Below are positions 1-6,641 of a DNA stretch of 12,015 bases, one piece after another. The stretch lies in the NCBI GenBank assembly GCA_937899895.1, contig CALBQR010000029.1, forward strand, positions 1 to 12,015, read 5' to 3'. The notes beneath the pieces were generated by a model. It saw only the letters and a program-made list of their open reading frames with translations. It was not told where the DNA came from and did no database searches. Origin of the DNA: an uncultured Alistipes sp. Lineage in GTDB: Bacteria; Bacteroidota; Bacteroidia; Bacteroidales; Rikenellaceae. Numbering within the stretch: the stretch's first letter is position 1; the number at the start of each line of letters is the position of its first letter. The translations under genes and the position numbers were made by a program.

Positions 1-1733
1 ATCAGCGTCGAACCCTCCGAGCCACTTGCAACCATCACTACGTCGGGCGTACCCTCGCAATCGGCAACGACATAACCGCCGTGCTTGATCTCCGACATAG
101 CCTCATCAAAACGACTCTCGCCCATTGCGGGAACATCATCAACATTCTGGCGCGAGAAGATCAGGCCAACAGGACGCTCCTCCTCCAATGCAACCTTCCA
201 CGCTGCAATAGCCTCCGAAGCATCAGCCGGGCGCAGAACAACCATCGAACGCTCGCCACGGTGGTTGCGCAGATGCTCCAACAGACGAATCTGCATCTCG
301 TGCTCAACGGGCTGATGGGTAGGACCATCCTCGCCAACGCGGAACGAGTCGTGAGTCCAAACAAATACCACGTGCAGGCGCATCAATGCCGACATACGGA
401 TTGCGGGTTTCATATAGTCCGAGAAGACGAAGAAGGTACCACCAACGGGGATCACGCCACCGTGCAGTGCCATACCGTTCATCACACAAGCCATTGTCAG
501 CTCGCTAACGCCCATATGGAGGAAACGACCCGTGAAGTCGCCCTTCACGATCGGATGTGTATGTTTCAAGAAACCGTCGGTACGATCCGAGTTGCTCAAA
601 TCGGCCGACATAACGATCATATTCTCAACCTTTGCCGAGTACTCGCCCAAAACGGCTGCCGATGCAACACGTGTAGCGACACCCTCGCCGACCTTAATAG
701 CCGAGTAGTCAATATCGGGCAATTTGTTCGAGAAGAACTCCTCCAACTTTGCAGCCTCCGCAGGATTCTCCTTGCTCCAAGCCTCACCAATTGCCTTATG
801 CTCTGCTGCCCACGCGCGCAACTCCTCACGACGCTTTGCGTAGAGCTCCTGAACCTCAGGGAAGATCTGGAACGGATCCTCCGGATCACCACCCAGCCCC
901 TTAATCGTTGCGGCAACATCGACACCTGCCTTGCTCAACGGCTGACCGTGAGTCGAAACCAAATTCTCGCGGCTCGAACCATCGGCACCAACTGCGCCCT
1001 TACCCATAATCGTCTTACCAACGATCAGTGTTGGACGCTCCTTCTCCTCGTTTGCTGCCTTCAAAGCCTCGCGAATCTGCTCAACCGAGTGGCCGTCGAT
1101 GCTTACAACACGCCAGCCCCAAGCCTCATATTTTGCCACGATATCCTCGGTATCAACCTCCTCAACAGTTGTCGAGAGCTGAACATTATTGGCATCGTAG
1201 TACATAATCAGATTGCTCAAACCGAGGTGGCCTGCCAAACGACCTACGCCCTGCGAAACCTCCTCCTGAATACCTCCGTCAGAGATGTAGGCATAAGTTT
1301 TGTGAGCTGCCCACTCGCCAAAGCGTGTTGCGATGAAACGCTCGGCGATAGCGGCACCGATAGCCATTGCGTGGCCCTGACCCAACGGGCCCGACGAGTT
1401 CTCAACGCAACGAGCTACATTAAGTTCGGGATGGCCGGGAGTTACGCTACCCCACTGACGGAAATCGCGCAATTCGTCCATCGAGAAATGGCCTGCCAAT
1501 GCCAAAACGCCATACAGCATAGGCGACATATGACCCGGATCGAGGAAAAAGCGATCGCGGAACGGATATGCCGTATTATCGGGATCGTAGCGCAGGAACT
1601 CCGAATAGAGTACATTGACAAAGTCTGCACCACCCATTGCGCCGCCCGGATGGCCCGATTTAGCCTTTTCGACCATAGCCGCAGTCAAAATACGAATATT
1701 ATCGGCTGCTGCATTCATTTGATTTCTTCCCAT
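1..1733 (-). CDS. tkt: Transketolase, N-terminal ~577 residues (3' end beyond window)
   Basis: Thiamine-diphosphate enzyme of the non-oxidative pentose phosphate pathway. It moves two-carbon ketol units between sugar phosphates in the cytoplasm. Translating the minus strand from 1733 gives an open frame to the window edge; about 90 residues of a typical ~670-residue transketolase are missing. Visible landmarks: SGHPGG at residues 26-31 (His28), DPGHMSP with His68, the Mg/ThDP segment SDGGIQEE around Asp152 (first Gly of the usual GDG replaced by Ser), GVSELTM with Glu411 (the residue that activates the cofactor in family members), and GEDGPTHQP with His473. The pyrimidine-binding domain is complete and the C-terminal domain has begun. 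Two in-frame ATGs are possible: 1733 (chosen) and 1718, which gives a start at MNAAADN and is equally plausible. It is separated from clpX by 230 bases and probably has its own promoter. Confidence 0.95.
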   Translation of the reverse strand, partial: MGRNQMNAAADNIRILTAAMVEKAKSGHPGGAMGGADFVNVLYSEFLRYDPDNTAYPFRDRFFLDPGHMSPMLYGVLALAGHFSMDELRDFRQWGSVTPGHPELNVARCVENSSGPLGQGHAMAIGAAIAERFIATRFGEWAAHKTYAYISDGGIQEEVSQGVGRLAGHLGLSNLIMYYDANNVQLSTTVEEVDTEDIVAKYEAWGWRVVSIDGHSVEQIREALKAANEEKERPTLIVGKTIMGKGAVGADGSSRENLVSTHGQPLSKAGVDVAATIKGLGGDPEDPFQIFPEVQELYAKRREELRAWAAEHKAIGEAWSKENPAEAAKLEEFFSNKLPDIDYSAIKVGEGVATRVASAAVLGEYSAKVENMIVMSADLSNSDRTDGFLKHTHPIVKGDFTGRFLHMGVSELTMACVMNGMALHGGVIPVGGTFFVFSDYMKPAIRMSALMRLHVVFVWTHDSFRVGEDGPTHQPVEHEMQIRLLEHLRNHRGERSMVVLRPADASEAIAAWKVALEEERPVGLIFSRQNVDDVPAMGESRFDEAMSEIKHGGYVVADCEGTPDVVMVASGSEGSTL

Positions 1734-1857
1734 TGTTATATATTTTTTAGTTATTATTCTCAACGTCTTATTATTCTTATCGCTCTACCTTCTCGGTTCG
1801 CGCCCCTATTTTGGGAGGAGTTGGGAAAGCAAACGGCTTAACCCATTATTCCAAACA

Positions 1858-1887
1858 CAAATATAATAAAAAAACGTAAGTCCCAAA
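1858..1887 (-). promoter_or_regulatory. Probable tkt promoter overlapping the clpX terminator
   Basis: On the minus strand, TTTG (1884-1887) is followed 18 bases later by TATATTTG (1858-1865), which matches the Bacteroidetes -7 consensus TAnnTTTG exactly. The spacer is one base shorter than the usual 19-21. The -33 element lies in the loop of the clpX terminator hairpin and the -7 element lies just past its T tract. The implied leader before tkt is about 115-120 bases. It is AT-rich except for a C/G-rich stretch near 1795-1820. Assignment rests on motif match only. Confidence 0.5.
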
Positions 1888-1897
1888 GAACTTACGT
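1868..1897 (-). terminator. Intrinsic terminator of the tig-clpP-clpX operon
   Basis: A perfect 8-bp inverted repeat, ACGTAAGT at 1874-1881 and ACTTACGT at 1890-1897, encloses an 8-base loop. In the minus-strand direction it is followed at once by a run of T (1873 down to 1868). It starts 67 bases beyond the clpX stop codon. The stem is only moderately GC-rich, but the layout is that of a rho-independent terminator. Confidence 0.8.
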
Positions 1898-1963
1898 CTA
1901 TCATTTTTCGACATTCTATTAACTATCTGTCGATCGGTGCAGATACTTCGCTTGCAGAGAGCT

Positions 1964-3232
1964 CTATCCGACCTGTCGAAGTGCCGTTTGGGCAGCTGTA
2001 CGCTCAATCTTCTCACGAGCATAATCAAGCGTTACAACAAACTCCTTACGCTCCTTGTCCGACGGAACTTCAAACATCGTATCCATCATCACCGCCTCGC
2101 AAATCGAGCGCAGGCCACGCGCACCGAGTTTATACTCAACTGCCTTATCCACAATGAAATCCAACGCCGCATCCTCAAACTCCAAACGAACATCGTCAAG
2201 CTCAAACAGACGCTTATACTGACGTACGATAGCATTCTTCGGCTCGGTGAGGATCTTGCGCAACGCATCGCGACCCAACGGTTCCATATAGGTCAGAACG
2301 GGAACTCGACCAACCAACTCCGGAATCAAACCGAAGGCCTTCAAATCCTGCGGCATAATGTATTGCATCAGATTATTTCGATCAATCTGCTCACCCTGCA
2401 CACGACCATAACCCATCGCGCGAGTATTCAATCGCTGGGCTATCTTCTTCTCGATTCCATCGAACGCGCCACCGCAAATAAACAGAATATTTGCCGTATT
2501 GACCTGAATAAATTTCTGGTCGGGGTGCTTACGACCACCTTGTGGAGGAACATTAACTGTCGTACCCTCCAAGATCTTCAACAGAGCCTGCTGCACACCC
2601 TCGCCCGACACGTCGCGTGTAATCGAAGGGTTGTCGCTCTTGCGGGCAATCTTATCAACCTCATCAATGAAGACGATACCGCGCTCGGCCTTCGCAACAT
2701 TGTAATCGGCAACCTGCAATAGACGGGTCAGAATACCCTCAACATCCTCGCCCACATAGCCCGCTTCGGTCAATACCGTCGCATCGACAATTGTGAAAGG
2801 TACATCGAGCAACTTGGCTATCGTGCGGGCCATCAGCGTTTTACCCGTACCCGTAGGACCAACCAAGATGATATTCGACTTATCAATCTCGACATCGCTC
2901 TGCGTATCCGAAGCAGCAACCAGACGCTTGTAATGGTTATAGACCGCCACCGACATATATCGCTTGGCTGCATCCTGACCAATTACATACTGATCCAAAA
3001 ACGCCTTAATCTCGGCAGGTTTAATCAACTCCTTCATTTCGAGTTTGTCGATCTTCTGCGAGCCGCGCTTTTCGTCGTCGTTTTCGTGCAGAATCAGATA
3101 GCCCTGCTCAATGCACTTGTTGCAGATGTTCGCACTCGCACGACCCGAAAAGAGCAGTTCTACCTCCGAACGGGGCGCACCACAAAACGAGCAACAATCT
3201 TCGCCGTTGTATGCTTTATTGTTTTTTCCCAT
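1964..3232 (-). CDS. clpX: ATP-dependent Clp protease ATP-binding subunit ClpX
   Basis: AAA+ unfoldase that recognises tagged or damaged proteins, unfolds them with ATP and threads them into the ClpP chamber in the cytoplasm. Its 422 residues match the family length. The N-terminal zinc-binding domain has Cys14, Cys17, Cys37 and Cys40. Walker A GPTGTGKT is at 125-132, the pore loop GYVG at 158-161 and Walker B IVFIDE at 186-191. The substrate-contacting GGRKH is at 232-236, the arginine finger lies in LIPELVGR (Arg309), and sensor-2 GARGLR is at 370-375. The ClpP-docking loop, IGF in E. coli ClpX, appears as MGY at 273-275. The gene starts 29 bases after the clpP stop and is almost surely co-transcribed with clpP; a terminator follows it. 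Confidence 0.98.
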   Translation of the reverse strand: MGKNNKAYNGEDCCSFCGAPRSEVELLFSGRASANICNKCIEQGYLILHENDDEKRGSQKIDKLEMKELIKPAEIKAFLDQYVIGQDAAKRYMSVAVYNHYKRLVAASDTQSDVEIDKSNIILVGPTGTGKTLMARTIAKLLDVPFTIVDATVLTEAGYVGEDVEGILTRLLQVADYNVAKAERGIVFIDEVDKIARKSDNPSITRDVSGEGVQQALLKILEGTTVNVPPQGGRKHPDQKFIQVNTANILFICGGAFDGIEKKIAQRLNTRAMGYGRVQGEQIDRNNLMQYIMPQDLKAFGLIPELVGRVPVLTYMEPLGRDALRKILTEPKNAIVRQYKRLFELDDVRLEFEDAALDFIVDKAVEYKLGARGLRSICEAVMMDTMFEVPSDKERKEFVVTLDYAREKIERTAAQTALRQVG

Positions 3233-3261
3233 TTTTCGTTTTATCTGTTTCGCATTAACGC

Positions 3262-3936
3262 TTAACGCTTTTCGCGCTTTGTAAGCACCTCATCAATCAA
3301 GCCATAAGCCTTTGCCTCCTCGGCCGAAAGCCAATAATCACGATCGGCATCGCGCTCTATCTTCTTGATTGTCTGACCTGTATGCAACGATAAGATATCA
3401 TACAACTCGCGTTTGGTACGCAAAATTTCACGTGCCGTAATCTCGATATCCGAAGCCTGGCCCTGCGTACCGCCCAGAGGCTGATGAATCATCACGCGCG
3501 AATGGAGCAACGCCGAACGCTTACCCGCAGCACCTGCCGCAAGCAACACAGCACCCATCGAAGCCGCCATACCTGTACAGATCGTTGCAACATCGGGCGC
3601 AACTAACTGCATCGTATCATAGATGCCTAAACCCGCCGATACCGATCCACCGGGCGAATTGATATAGATCTGAATATCCTTATCGGGATCGACCGACTCC
3701 AAAAAGAGCATCTGTGCCTGAATGATATTCGCTGCATCGTCATAAATCGGAGCACCGAGGAAGATGATGCGGTCCATCATCAAACGCGAAAAGACATCCA
3801 TCGTAGCGACATTCAGCTGACGCTCCTCGATGATCGTCGGCGAAACGTAACCCTGTGCAATCGACTGGAAATTATGCAGTTTCAAACTCGAAATGCCCAG
3901 ATGGCCCATTGCATATTTCTCGAATTCGTTTTTCAT
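3262..3936 (-). CDS. clpP: ATP-dependent Clp protease proteolytic subunit ClpP
   Basis: Serine peptidase that forms the barrel-shaped degradation chamber of the ClpXP protease. With the ATG at 3936 the protein has 224 residues and begins MKNEFEKYAMG. The catalytic triad is Ser126 in GMAASMGA, His151 in MIHQPLGG and Asp200 in DRDYWLSAEEA; the oxyanion/substrate strand NSPGGSVSAG lies near 93-102. The frame stays open upstream to an ATG at 3996, but those extra 20 residues look like translated intergenic DNA and overlap a hairpin, so I reject the longer start. Met10 (MGHLGIS) is another possible start. It lies between tig and clpX, the usual bacterial arrangement in which chaperone, protease and unfoldase are made together. 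Confidence 0.97.
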   Translation of the reverse strand: MKNEFEKYAMGHLGISSLKLHNFQSIAQGYVSPTIIEERQLNVATMDVFSRLMMDRIIFLGAPIYDDAANIIQAQMLFLESVDPDKDIQIYINSPGGSVSAGLGIYDTMQLVAPDVATICTGMAASMGAVLLAAGAAGKRSALLHSRVMIHQPLGGTQGQASDIEITAREILRTKRELYDILSLHTGQTIKKIERDADRDYWLSAEEAKAYGLIDEVLTKREKR

Positions 3937-3966
3937 ATACTCGTTGTTATATCGTGATCGTAACAA

Positions 3967-4018
3967 AAGACTCCATAAGCACCGATCTTTATGCAAAAAT
4001 CAATCCTTACGGAGTCTT
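3967..4018 (-). other. Long hairpin in the tig-clpP intergenic region
   Basis: Inverted repeat with arms at 3967-3979 and 4006-4018. In the minus-strand transcript this gives a 13-bp stem that includes one G-U wobble, with a 26-base loop, followed by UUUU then GUUA. It lies about 30 bases upstream of the chosen clpP start. The single imperfect pair is allowed only in the RNA of the transcribed strand, which fits a role in RNA. It could be a leaky terminator, an mRNA-processing site or a stabilising stem. I cannot decide between these from sequence. Confidence 0.55.
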
Positions 4019-4042
4019 AAAGTGAATTTCCGCTCGGCTTAC

Positions 4043-4069
4043 CTGCCGTCGGACAGGGTCAAGCGGCAG
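4043..4069 (-). other. Small GC-rich inverted repeat just after tig
   Basis: CTGCCG at 4043-4048 pairs with CGGCAG at 4064-4069 across a 15-base loop, starting 12 bases past the tig stop. No T tract follows in the transcript direction, so it does not look like an intrinsic terminator. It may cap the 3' end of tig mRNA after processing, or be chance pairing. Confidence 0.35.
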
Positions 4070-4080
4070 AGATCAACGGT

Positions 4081-5412
4081 TTAGGCGTTGAGCTTCTCAA
4101 CGATCTTACCGAACTCCTCGGTCGAAACCTTCTTGTTCGATACCTTAACCTGCTCGCGCAGAGCATCAACGATCTTCGACTCGTAAAGCTTGTCGTAGAT
4201 CTTTGCTGCCTCCTGCTTGTTCTCCAAAATCGAGCGGCCATAGTTGGTCAGCATATCTTCGGGAGCCGAAGCCATACCGTACTGTGCGAACTGCATAGCA
4301 GCCAGAGCCTTTGCCTCCTGCAATGCCTCCTCCTCGGTAACCTTCAAATCAAGCTCCTTTGCATAGTGCTTCTGAACGAGGCTCCACTCGTACATCTTCA
4401 AGAAACCTGCAAAATCCTTCTCGATATCCTCCATCGAGAATTTACCCTCGTTGATTACGAACAACCAATGCTTCAAGAATGCCTCCGGCAACTTCATATC
4501 GGCCTTCTTAACCAACAACTCGCGCATATGCTGAACGAACAGATAGTCGCTATCGCGCTTCAAATCGCCTGCGATCTGTGCATCGATGAACTCGTCCAGA
4601 CCCTTCTCGTCCTTAACATTTCCCTCAGGGAATGCCATCTTGAAGAACTCCTCGTTCAATTCGGGCTCTGCAAAGCGACGAATCTTGGTGATCTCCAACT
4701 CGAACTCAGGCTTAATCTCTGCCAGCTCCTCTGCCTTAACGCCGAGGATAGCCGCACGCTGCGACTCGCTCTTGAACAACTCATTTACATTAACCGACAT
4801 CTTGTCGCCAACCTTCTTGCCAATGAAGGGCTTACGCTCCTCGTCGCTCATCGAGATCAGACCAACGTATGCATCCTCTACGCGCATATCGCCGTTGTCC
4901 AACGTACCCGACAGAGCCTCATCAGCCTCAACAGCCTCAACCTCTACCAGACGGCCGAAGCGGCGCAGGTAGTTCGAGCGGAAGTTGTCGTGCATCTCCT
5001 TCGAGATCTCGATGTTGTAGTAAGTGAGCTTATCCTTCTCCGAAAGTTTGATATCGATTGCGGGAGCCTCACCAATCTGGAATACGAACTCGAAATCGGT
5101 CTGATTGTCGAAATCAAACTCTTTCTGCTCGTCGCTGGGCAGTACGTCGCCGATGAAATCGATCTTCTCCTTCTCCAAGTACTCGAAGCAAGCATTCGAG
5201 GCGAGCTTATAAGCCTGCTCTGCCAAAACGCCCTTGCGGTACATTTTGTTGATGATACCCATAGGCACCATACCGGGGCGGAAGCCGGGGACATTAGCCT
5301 TGCGCTTGTACTCGCGGAGGGTCTTCTCGACTGCCTCTGCATAATCGGGCTGGCTCACCGTTACGCGGATAAGCGAGGTGAGATCTTCGTGATGTTCTCT
5401 TACAATGTTCAT
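4081..5412 (-). CDS. tig: Trigger factor, ribosome-associated chaperone
   Basis: Folding chaperone that docks at the ribosome exit tunnel and shields nascent chains. The protein has 443 residues, close to the family norm. The N-terminal domain (about 1-115) carries the ribosome-binding signature as GFRPGMVP at 43-50; E. coli has GFRKGKVP. A middle FKBP-like region (about 160-245, with GKKVGDKM at 198-205) is weakly conserved, so prolyl isomerase activity is uncertain; divergent isomerase domains occur in this family. The C-terminal helical arm region runs from about 250 to the end. First gene of the tig-clpP-clpX cluster, with a good -7 promoter element about 50 bases upstream. The 144-base gap to clpP is large for an operon and contains hairpins. 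Confidence 0.96.
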   Translation of the reverse strand: MNIVREHHEDLTSLIRVTVSQPDYAEAVEKTLREYKRKANVPGFRPGMVPMGIINKMYRKGVLAEQAYKLASNACFEYLEKEKIDFIGDVLPSDEQKEFDFDNQTDFEFVFQIGEAPAIDIKLSEKDKLTYYNIEISKEMHDNFRSNYLRRFGRLVEVEAVEADEALSGTLDNGDMRVEDAYVGLISMSDEERKPFIGKKVGDKMSVNVNELFKSESQRAAILGVKAEELAEIKPEFELEITKIRRFAEPELNEEFFKMAFPEGNVKDEKGLDEFIDAQIAGDLKRDSDYLFVQHMRELLVKKADMKLPEAFLKHWLFVINEGKFSMEDIEKDFAGFLKMYEWSLVQKHYAKELDLKVTEEEALQEAKALAAMQFAQYGMASAPEDMLTNYGRSILENKQEAAKIYDKLYESKIVDALREQVKVSNKKVSTEEFGKIVEKLNA

Positions 5413-5462
5413 AGTGAAATAGTTATATTTATTTTATTACTTTTTGAGCATAATTTGGACTG

Positions 5463-5470
5463 CAAAGGTA
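5463..5470 (-). promoter_or_regulatory. tig promoter, -7 element
   Basis: The minus strand reads TACCTTTGCA here, an exact match to the Bacteroidetes -7 consensus TAnnTTTG. It lies 50 bases before the tig ATG, giving a leader of roughly 40-45 bases. The -33 element is poor: the nearest candidate is GTTG at 5494-5497, with a 23-base spacer. Confidence 0.7.
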
Positions 5471-5589
5471 CTCTTTTTTTACGAAATAATCTGCAACTAA
5501 CCGAAAAAAAGCGATATAAGTACAACATTACTCGAAAAAAGTGTCGATTTCCCATCCCCAAAGATTTCCGATCTCTTTTCACTGCACAC

Positions 5590-5618
5590 AAAAAAGGCCG
5601 CCCCAAATTGGGGCGGCC
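5590..5618 (-). terminator. Strong intrinsic terminator of the SusCD-lipoprotein operon
   Basis: A perfect 9-bp GC-rich inverted repeat, GGCCGCCCC at 5596-5604 and GGGGCGGCC at 5610-5618, has a 5-base loop. In the minus-strand direction it is followed by six T residues (5595 down to 5590). It ends transcription from the lipoprotein gene, whose stop lies about 55 bases upstream, and insulates the tig promoter 120 bases further on. On the plus strand no T tract follows, so it acts in one direction. Confidence 0.93.
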
Positions 5619-5624
5619 AACCGA

Positions 5625-5656
5625 ACGTCTCTTCAATCTTTATCTAACCGAGACGT
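5625..5656 (-). other. Second inverted repeat in the 3' untranslated region of the lipoprotein gene
   Basis: ACGTCTC at 5625-5631 pairs with GAGACGT at 5650-5656 (7 bp) across an 18-base loop. It lies between the lipoprotein stop codon and the strong terminator. It has no T tract of its own and may only help stabilise the 3' end, or be incidental. Confidence 0.4.
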
Positions 5657-5673
5657 AAGGCAAGATGGAAATA

Positions 5674-6600
5674 TTAGTACTTCCAAGTCTGGCTAACGTA
5701 AGCACCCGAAGTGTTGTTGTTAGTGCTCGAAATACGGCAACCGCGCATAATGTGGATCGACTTACGACCAACATATGCAGTCCAGTAGTCCTTGTACTCC
5801 GACTCAGCCGAACCCTCACCCTTGAAGGTGTAGGTCATCCAACCCAGATCGCTACCGTCAGCACCGATCATCTTAGCCTTGTAGTAGATGGTGCACGAAC
5901 CGCTCGATACAGCGTAACCTACACGGTTATCATCTGCGTTACGGCTCGAACCCGAACCACTCTGGCCCGAACGCTGGGCAGCGAACTGGTCAACGTGTAC
6001 ACGACCCCAAACAGCTGCCTCACCGAAACCAACGGGATCGCTAACGGGATACCACTCCAAGTCGGTAGGATCCTGATAGTAGTACTGCAACTTGTAATCG
6101 GGAATGGTCTTATTCTCATCCTCATACATCATATTAACGAAGCGGATGTAAGCCCAAGTCGAAGTGATCTCGGTAGCATCCGAAGGATACTCACCGGTGT
6201 TGTCGATTACGATAGGAGCAGCAGCCAAATCGGTAACAAACAGATCCTGCATACCTGCGCCAACGGTGAAATCCGACTCATAGAAGAGAGTGCCATCACC
6301 CAGGAACCACTTCATATGGTGGGTACCGGGATCAATGATGTAATGACGCGACTGGCTGGGAACCATACCACGTGCACCGAGGTAGGTATAATCCTCCTGC
6401 CACAGAACCTGATCGTCAATAGTGATGCTATAAACACGACCGTCAGTCGTCGATGCCTCGGGAATCATACGATAGATCTGGATGAGCGCCTTCTCGCTTG
6501 CATCAACCTGCTCGCACTTGTAAGCCTGCTCGTGCTTATCGCACGAAACCAATGCAGCCATCGAGGCGAAAGCAATGATTATATACTTTAAGAATTTCAT
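5674..6600 (-). CDS. Surface lipoprotein of unknown function, third gene of the SusCD operon
   Basis: The protein has 308 residues. It begins with a lipoprotein signal peptide: basic start, hydrophobic stretch, and lipobox LVSC with the lipidated Cys20, followed by charged DKHEQ. It is therefore expected on the outer membrane, probably facing outward beside its SusC/SusD partners. After that, two similar segments start at about residues 38 (ALIQIYRM) and 149 (AYIRFVNM), each leading into beta-rich sequence. This resembles duplicated modules of the DUF4397 kind, but the resemblance is weak and I do not assign a family. A short Ser/Gly-rich stretch is at 211-220, and the end is rich in Asn, Ser and Thr. 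No catalytic motif is visible. The gene begins 41 bases after the susD stop and is followed by the operon terminator. By position it may be a SusE/SusF-like ligand-binding accessory protein. Confidence 0.85.
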   Translation of the reverse strand: MKFLKYIIIAFASMAALVSCDKHEQAYKCEQVDASEKALIQIYRMIPEASTTDGRVYSITIDDQVLWQEDYTYLGARGMVPSQSRHYIIDPGTHHMKWFLGDGTLFYESDFTVGAGMQDLFVTDLAAAPIVIDNTGEYPSDATEITSTWAYIRFVNMMYEDENKTIPDYKLQYYYQDPTDLEWYPVSDPVGFGEAAVWGRVHVDQFAAQRSGQSGSGSSRNADDNRVGYAVSSGSCTIYYKAKMIGADGSDLGWMTYTFKGEGSAESEYKDYWTAYVGRKSIHIMRGCRISSTNNNTSGAYVSQTWKY

Positions 6601-6610
6601 ATCTCAGTTT

Positions 6611-6629
6611 TTTTATTAAGTTAATAAAA
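6611..6629 (-). other. AT-rich near-perfect palindrome between susD and the lipoprotein gene
   Basis: TTTTATTAA (6611-6619) and TTAATAAAA (6621-6629) are exact reverse complements around a single base. As RNA it could form a 7-bp A/U stem with a 5-base loop, 10 bases before the lipoprotein start. It could adjust translation or cleavage between the cistrons, or arise by chance in AT-rich DNA. Confidence 0.4.
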
Positions 6630-6641
6630 CTTTCCCCGTAA

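Noticed and set aside
81..1841. Very long plus-strand open frame (586 codons) opposite transketolase, and similar ones opposite tig (4366-5658), susD (6957-8528) and susC (9413-10690)
   Set aside because: They are antisense shadows. The real genes avoid TTA, CTA and TCA codons, which removes stops from the opposite strand. The translations are Leu/Arg/Cys/His-rich with no recognisable domains.
1838..1858. Alternative tkt promoter using a second TTTG pair
   Set aside because: The pair is 18 bases apart without a proper TAnn before the second TTTG. The site at 1858-1887 fits better.
3937..3996. 20-residue N-terminal extension of ClpP from the ATG at 3996
   Set aside because: It overlaps the intergenic hairpin and does not resemble ClpP. 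The start at 3936 gives the expected length and N-terminus.
3962..3998. Possible internal promoter for clpP within the hairpin region
   Set aside because: The TTTG spacing is off (26 bases between the two TTTG elements) and the -7 box lacks the TA.
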